Assembly (NCBI RefSeq): GCF_002776525.5 | Contig: NC_045437.1 | Location: 137,577,814 to 137,641,813 of the forward strand | Length of the DNA stretch: 64,000 bases | Reading direction: 5' to 3' | DNA from: Piliocolobus tephrosceles | Taxonomy: Eukaryota; Chordata; Mammalia; Primates; Cercopithecidae | Position numbers and translations under genes: made by a program | Notes under the pieces: generated by a model | What the model was told of the DNA's origin: nothing | The model's input: the letters and a program-made list of their open reading frames with translations, nothing else | Databases searched by the model: none | Shown: one piece after another, positions 47,516 to 57,715 of the stretch | How positions within the stretch are numbered: position 1 is the first letter of the stretch | How the letters are laid out: the number at the start of each line of letters is the position of its first letter

Positions 47516-47701
47516 CAAACACCCTACAGCTTGTATGAAAGCTACTGCTAATTATGCTTATTTTTCACTTAAAACTTAAATTTGATCTTTCCATTCCCCT
47601 GCCCAATTCTTCTTTGTATTTGTCCATTGTTCTTAAGTAAAAACACTTTTAGTATGATTTCTAGATAATAAGGCTGGGGTGATGAAAAAAGATGGCCCAC
47701 G

Positions 47702-47704
<3 letters not shown>

Positions 47705-47744
<40 letters not shown>

Positions 47745-48031
47745 CAGGATCTCGCTTCTGTCCAGGCTGGAGTGCAGTGATGCGATTATAGCTCACTGCA
47801 GCCTTGACCTCCCAGGCTCAAGCGGTCTCCCACCTTAGCCTCCCTGAGTAGATGGGACTACAAATATGCGCCACCACCCAGCCAATTTTTTTTTTATAAT
47901 TCTTATTTGTAGAGACGAGGGCTGTTTGTGTTGCCTGCCAAGGCTGTTATCGAACACTTGGTCTCAAGTGATCCTCCTGTTTTGGCCTCCCAGAGTGCTG
48001 GGATTACAAGTGTGAGCCAAGGTGCTCAGCT
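47705..48031 (-). mobile_element. Alu SINE, antisense, AluJ-like, long poly-T
   Basis: T38 (47705-47742), then GTCCAGGCTGGAGTGCAGTG, GATTATAGCTCACTGCAGCC, mid-linker TTTTTATAATTCTTATTTGT, end GTGAGCCAAGGTGCTCAGC. Confidence 0.95.
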
Positions 48032-48578
48032 CCATGCTATTTTAAGGTTTTTAACTTTCTCCATTCCCCTTCCTACCCAACTTTATGTGCTTGGCTTCTG
48101 TTAGCCTTCATTACTCTTCCTTAAAACCCAGCACATGAAGAGGTTAACATGGACATTTTGAATCAAAATAAAAATATACCTAACAAAGCAATTTCAGAGT
48201 CTATTTTTTTTTCTTTCGGGGCATTCCACCTCTTACTTAACTGTATGTCTTATGATTTTTATATTTAGGAAATAAAAGCTGCTTTAACCCAGTATGTTAT
48301 ATTTCTTTCCCCCTTCCTCCTTCTCTTAATAATTGTCAAACCCATTAGTGTCTCTCGGGTTGTCCAATTGAAAATAAACATCTGGGGTAAGGAAAAGATG
48401 ACGTAACCTCCCAGAGAAAGCCATATCATTTTAAAGCTTTGAATTCAAGAACTTGCTTGTTTCATGGGGGACTATTATTCAGATCTCTGGTAGATTCAGC
48501 AGTGTGATAGAGCTCCCAAAACTATTTCTCCCAAGTAATAACCTTCACTGTTAAATAATAACAATGCCATCCCAGGTT
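48032..48578. other. unique DNA, no gene seen
   Basis: No repeat recognised. Confidence 0.5.
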
Positions 48579-48579
48579 T

Positions 48580-48790
48580 GTTTATAGTTTAACAAGTATT
48601 TTGATGTCAGTTATTCCTCTAATCCTTGTGACAATTCTTTTGAAGTCATTAGGAATCAGCACTCTCATTTAATAGTTTATTAATGAGTTCTTAGAGAAAT
48701 TAAGTGGTTTGTTCCTTATTTCACTATGGGCAAAAATGAGGGTAGCTCCTATTTTCAGCTCTTCTGACTCCTAGCCCACTGAGATTTTGG
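48580..48790 (-). repeat. MIR SINE, antisense
   Basis: TCTAATCCTTGTGACAATTC, GCACTCTCATTTAATAGTTT and GCTCTTCTGACTCCTAGCC. Diverged. Confidence 0.65.
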
Positions 48791-48794
48791 GGAT

Positions 48795-49432
48795 AGTATT
48801 TAGTGCTACACTTTTTCTTGATTATAAAAGTAACGTTCATTGTAGAAAATAAAGAGGAAATAGGAAAATATAAAGATGGAAATTATAAGTGCTTTTATTC
48901 TCACCATCCATTTTACTGTATTTTCTTGCAGGTTCATAGATACATGTTTGTGTTTATGTGCAATAGTGTTTTCATGTATGTGAATTATCAAAAAATTGGG
49001 ACCATACTGCTTTGCAACTAAATGAAAACAGATATGTGACGGTGATAATGAGAGTCACAGTGAGTGGATAGTGTAACCTGGATCTCATTTTCTGTTCTCT
49101 TCTCTGTTAAGAATCAAAGAACCAAATAGTTCCAGGAGAAGCGTCAGCTCTTATTCAACCTCTATTTGTTCCCTTCTAATTTCAGAGAACATATTTCTGA
49201 GAACTTGAAACTGGAAGGAGGGAAACGTCTGGTCTCTCAGGGACAAGTAGATGTAGCAAAAAACAGGCAGGTGGACATTAACTAGGACTATGAACGTCAC
49301 TGCAGGTGCTTTCATATAGCCTACCAGATACCACAAGACCTCTTGGCCAGCTCAGGAGTAGGCCACACAGTGCCACACTGAACAATAATAGGGCAAGGCA
49401 AAGGGCCATTGTTGTGTTGAGACTTAAACCAT
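48795..49432. other. unique DNA, no gene seen
   Basis: No repeat recognised. Confidence 0.5.
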
Positions 49433-49434
49433 GG

Positions 49435-49615
49435 CTATGGAGATAGACAGAAGAGGGTCTCAAGGCCTGCTCTGCAGCTTAACTAGCCATGTGGCATTAG
49501 GAGAGTCTCTGATCCTCAGCTATCCTCTCTGTGAAATTAGGGATAAATATATAATTTATGTAAACCTTTTTACAGTACCCAGCATATAGAAAGCATTTGT
49601 TAAGTGGAAATTTTA
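49435..49615 (+). repeat. MIR SINE
   Basis: TAACTAGCCATGTGGCATTA, GATCCTCAGCTATCCTCTCT and ACAGTACCCAGCATATAGAA. Confidence 0.75.
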
Positions 49616-49819
49616 TAAATGTAGGATCATCATACCACTTAGTAGTGTGGCATGTTCTGACTTGCTTTTGTTGTATGTGGTAGCTGTTTTTCTACTGCTT
49701 TGGTTTGTTGGTAAAATCTCTGAATTCTGGCAGTGCCCGTTCTTATTATACAGACCCTGTTATCTTGCACAGAGTGTCTCCCCCAACCACTATGACATCC
49801 ACTTAGCCAGACCTGCTAA

Positions 49820-49960
49820 TTCAACTCAGAGAACCTTTATGAAGAGCCTGCAGTGTTTCATTTGCTGTAGGAGGCACTGGGTTTAAAAGGACAAATAAGA
49901 AGATGATTCTTCTCCCCAGGAATACAAGCAGAGAAGGAAACAAAAAGATGGAGTACTACA
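49820..49960 (-). repeat. L2 fragment, antisense
   Basis: AGGAGGCACTGGGTTTAAAA and GATTCTTCTCCCCAGGAATA fit antisense L2. Confidence 0.5.
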
Positions 49961-49964
49961 CACC

Positions 49965-50380
49965 CAAATGGAATGCATAAAGTGTGATGTACACAGCTGG
50001 TGCAGGCTCACAAGATTGCATGAGGACTCAAACCTCATCACGGAAGGGGGAAAGGGGACAGGAGCATCCCCTCATCTCCCCATAGAAATGTTCAAAAAGG
50101 AGAATATCAGGCATGCCATGTATCAGAAATTTACCAAAAGCTTAAGCACATCATCCATCGTCTTTGTTTTCTCTGGAGAGAAAAAAAAGTATCCTAAGGC
50201 TGTGATTGTTGTTGCCTTCTAAGGAGAGGCATGGACAGTAGGCTCATCTAAGAACCTGTGCATATTCTACAGGACAGCAGGACAAGGTCATGAATACTTC
50301 CTGACTCTGTCTCTTGTCCACCCAGGTACTTTGTTCTTTTTTCCTCTCACCCTCATAATTTTGTGTAAGCCAGATTTTGG
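49965..50380. other. unique DNA, no gene seen
   Basis: Plus frame 49968-50222 has no domain. Confidence 0.45.
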
Positions 50381-50384
50381 AATT

Positions 50385-50450
50385 ACAACAGTGAAGACAG
50401 TACAGATTCTGCCTTCATGGAGTTTCCAGCCTACCATTAGCTACAGAAGG
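50385..50450 (-). repeat. L2 part 1, antisense, split by LTR
   Basis: AACAGTGAAGACAGTACAGA and TCTGCCTTCATGGAGTTTCC. It resumes after the LTR at 51339. Confidence 0.65.
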
Positions 50451-50454
50451 GTAG

Positions 50455-51334
50455 TGTGATTGAAAAGAGTCAAACTCTGTAAAATTTTTAAAGAGCCTCA
50501 TTCTGAGCCAAATATGAGTGACCAAAGCCCATGACACAGCCCCAGGAAATCCTGAACACATGCCCAAAGTGATTGGAATACAGCTTGATTTTTGCACATA
50601 GTAGGGGGACAGAGCTATCGGCAGATATCAATACATGTAAGGTGGTCATTGGTTTAGTCTGGGAAGATGGGACAACTTGAGGCAGGGGCTTCCAGGTCAT
50701 AGATAGATTCAAAGATTTTCTGATTGGCAACTGATTGAAAGTTATTATCTGAAGACTTGGAATCAATAGAAAGAAGCATCTGGGTTAAGACCAAGGTTCT
50801 TACTATGCAGATAAAGCCTTCAGGTATCAGGCTTTAGAGATAATAGATGTCAGATGTCTCAATCAGACCTAAAAGGTGCCAGACTTTTAAGCACCTTTTT
50901 CTGATTCAGAGTCTGGATTAGGAGAGAACCTGGAAAGGGGAAGGGGATTCTCTATAGAATGTAGATTTTTCCCATAAGAGACAGCTTTGCAGGGCCATTT
51001 CAAAATGTGTCAAAGAAATATATTTTGAAGTTAAGATACTTAGATTTCTTTCAGGGCCTGCTGTCTGTCATGTGATGCTATGCTAGAGTCAGGTTGGAAT
51101 TTGGTATCTTATTGCAACAGTCTCTTCTGTCAGTCTTAAGATCTTTGTTTCAGTGTGAATGTTGGTCACTTGTACCTGAATTTCAAAAGGAGGAGGGTAT
51201 AACGAGGCATGTCCGGGTCCTCCTTCTCAACATGGCCAGAACTAGTTTTTCAGTTTTACTTTGGAATGCCCTTTGCTGAGAGAAGGGATCCATCCATTTG
51301 GTTGCTGGGCTTACAATTCCATTCTTGGTTTACA
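50455..51334 (-). mobile_element. ERV1-like solo LTR, antisense, with 4-bp target duplication
   Basis: An 880-bp LTR. It opens TGTGATTGAAAAGAGTC and closes TTCTTGGTTTACA on the plus strand (TG...CA form). GTAG flanks it on both sides (50451-50454 and 51335-51338), as expected for ERV1 integration. Landmarks: GAGCCAAATATGAGTGACCA, GATTTTCTGATTGGCAACTG (a CCAAT box on the sense strand), TTGCAGGGCCATTTCAAAAT, GTCATGTGATGCTATGC. The TATA and AATAAA equivalents are mutated. Without viral genes it is a recombined solo LTR, inserted into an L2. Family not named. Confidence 0.92.
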
Positions 51335-51338
51335 GTAG

Positions 51339-51600
51339 GTACAAAGTGACAATCTTGCCTTGTTGAGGGTAAGTACAGAGTCTCATAAGAGAACACAGTA
51401 GGGTCACCTCACCTAACCTGGTGAGTGAGTGAAGGTTTCCTGGGGGACAGTGTATGAGAGCTGAGGAGTAAGTAAGGCTTGACTGCAGTGGAGGTAGTAG
51501 AGAGGTTGTCCCAGCCCAGAGAGCACCAGGTGCACAGGCTGTGCGTTTAGAGAGAATGACAAGCCATTGGTACCATGGAATAATGAGGGGTTTTCAGCCC
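51339..51600 (-). repeat. L2 part 2, antisense
   Basis: GGTTTCCTGGGGGACAGTGT, GAGCTGAGGAGTAAGTAAGG, CAGAGAGCACCAGGTGCACA and TGAGGGGTTTTCAGCCC continue the L2 begun at 50385. Confidence 0.65.
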
Positions 51601-51604
51601 GGTG

Positions 51605-52008
51605 GGTTTTCAGTGGATAGGGGCCACTCAGTTGTTTCAGTACTGGGTCTGGGTGAGATACACATTCACCTGTAGTTGTGCCTTATGCAAACACTGTGCC
51701 TGAGCCCTTTGGTTGTATTAATTTTCAAATAGAAAATGAACAACATCAGTACCAAAATAAAAAGAGCCTAGAGAAGGGCTTGGGCATAAAATCTTTTGGT
51801 AAACAATTACTATGGAGCTCATTCTTATGCTAATGAAAGAAATTCCCTTTCTCTGAAGCTATTGAAAAATAAATGCCTTATTTTTTAAAAATGCACTTCT
51901 CTACGATGATCCAGAGAAGATTGATTCTCCCCTTAAATGGGATTATCTCCAGACACCAGGGGCAAATCAGCCACAGAATTGTGTCTGGAAGGATGACTCT
52001 AGCTTTTG
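51605..52008. other. unique DNA, no gene seen
   Basis: No repeat recognised. Confidence 0.45.
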
Positions 52009-52009
52009 A

Positions 52010-52205
52010 TAGAGTGGACTATAAAGCCTAAATGCCTGGGAATGAATCCAGGGTCCACCATTGTCTAACTTCAGATAAGTCCCTAAACCTTTCTTAGCCA
52101 TCCTGTAAATAGTGAATACATCATTCCCTACAGTATAGGTTTGTGGTGACATTTAATAATGGTGCAGCTTAGGTGCCTCAAACAGTGCTTGGTGTGTAGG
52201 AAGTC
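52010..52205 (+). repeat. MIR SINE
   Basis: GAGTGGACTATAAAGCCTAA, TCCACCATTGTCTAACTTCA, GATAAGTCCCTAAACCTTTC and CAAACAGTGCTTGGTGTG. Confidence 0.75.
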
Positions 52206-52971
52206 AAACATAAGAGATGTTTGTGCTGGGGAAAATTAGTCAGCTCTATTAGTTTAAAAATATATCTCTTAGGTGGCAAGTACCTGGCATAAAGTTTTAG
52301 GCCTTTGTGTCGTGGGGTATTTGTGTGTCTCAGTTCTTTGTGTAGGAGGGTTGAAGAATATCTTCTTCCTTTATATGTATTTGTTCCTCCTCTATGGCTG
52401 CAAAATGAAAAGTGCCTCCTTGAATGGTCACAGTAAGTGTATCTTGGTTCTGGAAAGTCTGTTACAAATTTTCTCCTCTCCACATTAAAGGATATCATTT
52501 TGCAACAAAGATCTGCATCACTGTGTAGATCAGCAGTTCTGAAACTAGTCTGTTTTAACACTAGGACACTTTTTTTTCACTGTTGACATTTGACTAATGG
52601 TGCACAAACAATGGAAAACTTTTTGTACCTTAGCACACAGTGCAAGGCAGTGGCACCAAGCCATTCTAGGAGTCATTGTATTCTTTGTTAGCTCACACTT
52701 GAATGTAAAATGAAAAATAAGTTTTACTCAGAATGTTCTACATGAAGTAGTAGAAACGGTTAATATTATTAAATCTAGACAGTTGAGTATACATCTTTTT
52801 ATTATGCAATGTGATGAAATGGGAAGTATTTCTAAAGCACTTTCACAGCATACTGAAATATGATGGTTGTTTCAGGAAAAATCAATCATACTCTTGCTTG
52901 AACTACAAGCTGAACTAGCAAATTTTTCATGGATCTCTCTTTTTAAATATAAAAGACTGATAGACAAACCG

Positions 52972-53336
52972 CGTATTAGCCTGTTCTCATGCTGCTAATA
53001 GCAACATACCTGAGGCTAGGTAATTTATAAAGGAAGGGAGATTTAATAGACTCACAGTTCCACATGGCTGGGGAGGCCTTGCAATCATGGCAGAAGCTGA
53101 AGGAGGAGCAAAGGCATGTCTTACATGGCAGCAGGCAAAAGAGCATCTGCAGGCAAATTGATCTTTATAAAAGCATCAGATCTCATGAGACTTATTCACT
53201 ATCATGAGAACAGCACTGGCAAAACCCATCCCCATGATTCAATTGCCTCCCACTGGGTCCCTTCCATGACACGTGGGGATTATGGGAACTACAATTCAAG
53301 ATGAGATTTGGGTGAGGATACAGCCCAACCTTATCA
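52972..53336 (-). mobile_element. THE1/MST (ERVL-MaLR) LTR, antisense, nested in Charlie
   Basis: GTATTAGCCTGTTCTCATGC, CTGAGGCTAGGTAATTTATA, GAGACTTATTCACTATCATG and GGGGATTATGGGAACTACAA are antisense THE1/MST LTR landmarks. It ends CCCAACCTTATCA. It is a solo LTR. The flanking 5-mers do not match, so no duplication can be claimed. Confidence 0.93.
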
Positions 53337-53344
53337 CTATGATT

Positions 53345-53935
53345 ATGCAAACTTGGGTATTTGGCCAACATTTTCTTAAAAAATGAACAAAGTGAGCTTG
53401 TCATTTTAAGGAAAACAATTTGATAGTATTTGTTACCAATGATGAAATTTCAAGCATGAAGCAATACTTAGAATTTTAGAAAACTCATTATCTGCCTCTG
53501 CAGTGAGCTTAATAGCTTCCTAGAGCTCAGACTGTTCTGCTAAAAGTGGAGATGATATTAATGAATGTGATTTTTTAATATTTTCTAATGAATTGTGTCA
53601 ACATTCAGAAGATTTGCATTGGTCAGGTAAACAATATTTCCAAATGACCAAGACATGCTTTACAAAATCATGCATGGCTAAAGATACATTAAAGTGCAAG
53701 ATGAGCAATGAATTTAAATGTAATAAAGTACTAAATTATATTAATACAGTTTGTTTCCACAATAGAAATAATCTCAAAATCTACCACTTCCTGAGTTTTA
53801 GTGTAATATCAAAGAACATCCACAATTATCTTGAAAAAGCTGTGAAAATATTTCATTCTTTTACAGCTACAGTATATATCTTTGTGAGGTAGATCTTCTT
53901 TATATTTCAACCAAAATAAGAAATCACAAAATATA
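53345..53935 (+). pseudogene. hAT-Charlie transposase pseudogene (C-terminal part)
   Basis: This stretch preserves the order of the Charlie transposase coding region up to its dimerisation domain: CTCATTATCTGCCTCTGCAG, GCTTCCTAGAGCTCAGAC, GAATTGTGTCAACATTCAGA, AAAATCATGCATGGCTAAAG, GTGTAATATCAAAGAACATC, TCCACAATTATCTTG. A 99-codon frame (53593-53892, no ATG at its edge) still reads through much of it. Frameshifts and stops interrupt it before and after: in this copy the acidic, phosphate-transfer part is lost and the 5' half is not recognisable. In intact members this protein cuts and moves elements with matching inverted repeats. Here it is a dead fossil. A domesticated gene is unlikely given the breaks. 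Confidence 0.75.
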
Positions 53936-54034
53936 TAGGATTCATTTCTTTTTTATTAAGCCAAATAGGAGATTTGCAAAAATGTAAAACAATGTCATAC
54001 TATTTTTTATTTTGGTAATTATTTTTTATAGTTA

Positions 54035-54143
54035 GAATAAGATCTAATGGTTGATAGCACAACAGAGTCACTACAGTCAACAATAATTCCTTGTACATTT
54101 AAAAATAGGAGTATAATTTTTTGTAACACAAAGGATAAAAATA
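54035..54143 (+). mobile_element. L1 3'UTR scrap inside Charlie
   Basis: TGGTTGATAGCACAACAGAG, CTACAGTCAACAATAATTCC and TGTAACACAAAGGATAAA match the L1PB/L1MA-type 3'UTR. Both ends are truncated, with Charlie sequence on either side. Confidence 0.7.
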
Positions 54144-54352
54144 ATTTGTATATTGACAGATTAAATATCATGTTAAATTAGCACTTTTTTATTTAATTTC
54201 TAATATGAACATGTTGATAGATAAAACCCACATAATAAAAGTTATTTGGAGTCTGCAGTAATTTTTAAGAGTGGTCCTGAATCTAAAAGTTTGAGAATCT
54301 CTAGTGTAGCCAAAGATACTTGCCCTACAAGGAGGATGCAGAAAAGAAGATG

Positions 54353-54476
54353 TTTTTTTGTTTGTTTGTTTGTTTGTTCGTTTTTTGGCACGAGAGAAAG
54401 GTGGAAGAGGGAGAGGAAGAGGAAACAGAAGGAGAAAATGCAGGGCAGGGAGGGAGGGAAATCTGATGAATTTTTA
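54353..54476. repeat. (TTTG)n followed by a purine-rich tract
   Basis: TTTG units at 54353-54386, then an A/G-rich stretch (GGTGGAAGAGGGAGAGGAAG) to about 54462. Confidence 0.9.
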
Positions 54477-54530
54477 TAGTCCTTTTTTGAACTGCCAAGT
54501 TCCCTTTCAAATTTGATATGCTAGAATTCT

Positions 54531-54904
54531 TTTTTTTTTTGTATACATATATAACAAACAAACAAAAAAAGAATCTAGCAGGCAATAATATGCTTAGAGG
54601 TTCTGATGAAACATGTTATTGTTATAGACTATTTTCAAGTGTTTCTTTAGACTTCCAATAGGACATAGTAATAGTAAATAATTGAAATAAAAATGCTTCC
54701 CCAGAATTTGAGATGTTGGTAGATAAGCATAAATTTTTGAATCAATTTCTACTTAAATCTATACTGTAATTTGATTGTGCAATTACAAATTTCATCTTCT
54801 TTTCTCCATCTCCATACCACTATTAGGAAAGAGAGATGACTACTTAACAGCTGGAACTGTGAAAACAGAATAAATTTCAGAGCGTCTAAAAAAAAAAAAA
54901 AAAA
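54531..54904 (+). pseudogene. poly(A)-tailed retrocopy of an unrecognised transcript (3'UTR-like)
   Basis: A 374-bp insert bounded by a perfect 16-bp direct repeat, GATATGCTAGAATTCT, at 54515-54530 and 54905-54920. It ends in A17 (54888-54904), and AATAAA lies at 54869-54874, 13 bases before the tail, as in a polyadenylated mRNA. These are the marks of L1-driven reverse transcription of a cellular RNA. The left end starts with T10 directly after the duplication, which may be part of the source RNA or a 5' inversion. I recognise no SINE, L1 or known gene in the body, which is AT-rich and has no long open frame, so the source is probably a 3'UTR or non-coding RNA. The first base of the duplication is not the usual A-rich L1 cut site. 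Confidence 0.85.
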
Positions 54905-54920
54905 GATATGCTAGAATTCT

Positions 54921-55418
54921 AAGGATATTTTACCTTTAATCCATGATGCTCTGGGAGAAACAAAGACTGACAAACTTCAGGTGTGGAGAGGGAGAGAAAA
55001 GGAGAGACAGCGTGTGTGTAGTCAGTTGGAGGATTGTTATCTTGGACAAGTCACATTATTTCCTGAAGTGTACAATTGTGTTAAAAAAAAAATTTAGTGT
55101 GGTTAGTTTATAATCGTTCCCAGATTCTCAAATTCCTTAGGTCAATGGGACAATTAATCTAAGGATGAAACCCTATACCAGATGACCTGCTAAATACTTA
55201 CGGGAAAATTGGAAAAGAAAAATTTAACATCTGGACTAAAGCTATAACAATCTGGCAAATGTTGATGAGCTTGAACTTAATGAAGCTCTTAGTTCACCAA
55301 ATAATTTAACAACTTGATAACATTCCCCTTGAAAAAGGCCCTTCTAAATACAATTCTGTCTCGATGAACCAATTACTACTATGGGCCACGTAAGGACCCT
55401 GAACTTGAATCATAGTTT
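54921..55418. other. unique DNA, no gene seen
   Basis: No repeat recognised. Confidence 0.5.
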
Positions 55419-55640
55419 TCTGTATGCTTATTCTTACTTTTTTTGTGTATTCTGAACACTTTTGCATATTTTTTGTAAATCCTTATGCCCATACAATCCT
55501 GTGTTATGAATAGAGAGAATATTATTATCCCCATTTCACACTTGAGTAGACTGAGGTATAGAGGGGTTAAGTGATTTGTTTGAGATCTCACTGTGGCCTA
55601 ATGGTTTGCTGAGCTCTTTGATCCCTGGCTTTGTAGAGTT
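55419..55640 (-). repeat. MIR-containing segment, probable source copy of a local duplication
   Basis: 55480-55640 is an antisense MIR (TTATTATCCCCATTTCACAC, GGGGTTAAGTGATTTGTTTG). The segment 55419-55607 recurs about 1066 bp downstream at roughly 85-90% identity by eye. The MIR continues past the duplicated part here but not in the other copy. Confidence 0.85.
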
Positions 55641-55782
55641 CTTATTCCCTGTGGGGAAATGAGCATTGTACATGTGAGTCTATTTGATAATATGGCAGAA
55701 AAAAATGAAGCATAAAGAAGAACAAACTGCTTTCTATTCCCAGAGCTGTTGCTTAATTGGTATATGTCACTTCACTGAACGT

Positions 55783-55783
<1 letters not shown>

Positions 55784-55824
<41 letters not shown>
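55784..55824. repeat. poly-T tract (41)
   Basis: Pure T41 with no Alu or L1 body attached on either side. A minus-strand frame over it reads as poly-lysine and is not a gene. Confidence 0.97.
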
Positions 55825-55829
55825 CTTCA

Positions 55830-56465
55830 TCATATGAGACTATCCTTTGGGTTGAAATGTGGAAATTAAAGGAATGCATAAGAGGCGAACACAGTGGATG
55901 CCTGGCATGGAAAAGTTGCTCAGTCATCCACCTGTCATCTCTAATAAAAGAGTCAGAGGTAGGAAAGTTCATTGTGTGCTAATATCTTCCAGTTTCATGG
56001 CTGTCTCTAGAGCGTGCAGGTATTTTAGGTCTGTAAAGGTCAGAATAAATGTTTTAGGGAGGCATATGTTTTAGGGTACAGGTGCCAAACGGGCAAAGAG
56101 GAGGTTAAAAAACAATGTGCATGGTGCAGGGGAGAGAGGATAGCAAGGAAACCTGCTTCAGGCTCTGGCACCTGCCGTTTCAGTGTTTCTCCCTAGATCT
56201 CTGTTCCTGGCTTCCTCCATTTCTGTCTATATTCTCTCTACACCAATTCACCTCAACTGGTGGCTTGAATCACCTGCATTCTGGCTCCCATGTTCATACC
56301 ACAAAACATGCCCTCCCTCTAGACCTCAAGAACTGTGTATTCAATTGTTTTCTTGACATCCATCACCTCTCGAAACTCTAGTGGACACCTTTAATTTAAC
56401 ATATGAAAAGAAGAACTCTTGATTTTTTCCTTGCAAACTTGCTTTCTATTTCAGTAAAGCACACC
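55830..56465. other. unique DNA, no gene seen
   Basis: Frames at 55859-56074 and 56115-56381 show no domain. Confidence 0.5.
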
Positions 56466-56690
56466 AGAATTCATCCAGTTTCTTTCTGTATGCTTATTCT
56501 TATATTTTTGTGTGTGTGTTCTGAACACTTTTGCATATTCACTATGAATTCTTATGCCCAAACAATATCGTGTTATGAATAGAGAGAACATTATCATCCC
56601 CATTTCACACTTGAGTAGACTGAGGTGTAGAGGGGTTAAGTGATTTGAGGTCTCAATGTGGCCTAATTGTTTCAAATGCCTAGAATTCAT
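56466..56690 (-). repeat. second copy of the MIR segment, between 9-bp direct repeats
   Basis: 56485-56672 matches 55419-55607, with small indels and a slightly expanded GTGTGTGTG. AGAATTCAT flanks it at 56466-56474 and 56682-56690. There is no A-tail. The MIR part stops at the duplication edge. Confidence 0.8.
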
Positions 56691-56749
56691 TTTGATTCTT
56701 CTTCACTTTCTATCTTTCATCCAGTCCCTCAGCTAGTTCTCTTGGTGTA

Positions 56750-57417
56750 ACCAACAAAATATGTCCCGAGGATGTAGAGAAATAGGAATGCTTTTACACT
56801 GTTGGTGGGAGTATAAATTAGTTCAACCATTATGGAAGACAGTGTGGCGATTCCTCAAGGATCTATAACTAGAAATACCATTTGACCCAGCAATCCCATT
56901 AACTGGGGATATACCCAAAGGATTATAAATCATGCTACTATAAAGACACATGCACATGTTTATTGCAGCACTATTCCCAAAAGCAAAAACTTGGAACCAA
57001 CCTAAATGCTCATCAATGATAGAATGGAAAAAAAAAAAATGTGGAACATATACACCATGGAATACTATGCAGCCATAAAAAGATGAGTTTATGTCCTTTG
57101 CAGGGACATGGATGAAGCTAGAAACCATCGTTCTCAGCAAACTGACACAGGAACAGAAAACCAAACACCACATGTTCTTATTCTTAAGTGAGAGTTGAAT
57201 AATAAGAACACATAGACAGAAGGAGGGGAACATCACACACCTGGGCCTGTCAGGGATATGGGGAGGAATAGCATTAGGATAAATACCTAATGTAGATGAC
57301 AGGTTGGTTGCGGCAAACCACCATGGCACGTGTATACCTATGTAACAAACCTGAACATTTTGCGCATGTATCCCAGAGCTTAAAATATAATTAAAACAAA
57401 CAAACAAACAAAAAATG
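56750..57417 (+). mobile_element. L1PA/L1PB LINE, 5'-truncated, sense
   Basis: Sense ORF2 end and 3'UTR of a primate L1: TTTACACTGTTGGTGGGAGT, GGATATACCCAAAGGATTAT, CACCATGGAATACTATGCAG, GATGACAGGTTGGTTGCGGC, ATCCCAGAGCTTAAAATATA, then an AAAC-rich tail. The 3'UTR bases (CCTAATGTAGATGACAGG) suggest an older L1PA or L1PB. The 194-codon minus-strand frame (56823-57407) is antisense to it. Confidence 0.95.
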
Positions 57418-57544
57418 CATTATTGTTTCACAGAGCTATCTTCTGTTCTGTTCTTTGGTATGAGACTGATGACCATTTGATACTTGGATTTATGTTCATA
57501 AAGCAAGCTCTCAGACATGATAAGTCTTGTGAGTTTTTAGAATC

Positions 57545-57702
57545 AAGTGTAAAAGTATCTTATAATACTTTAAATGCAACCAACAGAAACAAGATTGACA
57601 AAATGCTGACGATTGTTGAAATTGGATTATGATTACATACATATTCATGTTATATATTTTTGATGTTTGAAAATAGCTAAATAAAAATTTTTTTTAATGT
57701 AA
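57545..57702 (+). mobile_element. older L1M 3' end, sense
   Basis: TGCTGACGATTGTTGAAATT, TTTTTGATGTTTGAAAATAG and CTAAATAAAAATTTTTTT follow the 3' terminus of L1MD/L1ME elements. Confidence 0.6.
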
Positions 57703-57715
57703 AAAAAAGAGTATT

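Larger units (their letters stand above)
52531..54303 (+). mobile_element. full-length hAT-Charlie DNA transposon with MER20-like ends
   Basis: Left end CAGCAGTTCTGAAAC and right end GTTTGAGAATCTCTA are degenerate forms of the inverted repeat CAGTGGTTCTCAAAC shared by MER20 and its autonomous Charlie partner. The right side also carries the MER20 arm in reverse (GATAGATAAAACCCACATAA, GTAATTTTTAAGAGTGGTCC). The 8 bases outside (GTGTAGAT, 52523-52530; GTGTAGCC, 54304-54311) share their first six. About 1.77 kb in all, including a later 365-bp LTR and an L1 scrap. The interior holds remnants of a hAT transposase on the plus strand. Confidence 0.85.

Noticed and set aside
52967..53341. 5-bp target duplication for the THE1/MST LTR
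   Set aside because: The flanking 5-mers (AACCG and CTATG) do not match, so the claim was dropped.
53593..53892. Possible domesticated hAT transposase gene
   Set aside because: The frame is short and lacks a start codon. It is bounded by stops and frameshifts and lacks most of the protein, so it is better treated as a pseudogene.
55772..55972. Minus frame with a poly-lysine run
   Set aside because: It is the 41-base poly-T read in reverse.
56823..57407. Longest open frame in the window, 194 codons on the minus strand
   Set aside because: It is exactly antisense to a plus-strand L1 ORF2/3'UTR fragment. Antisense L1 often gives such frames by chance.
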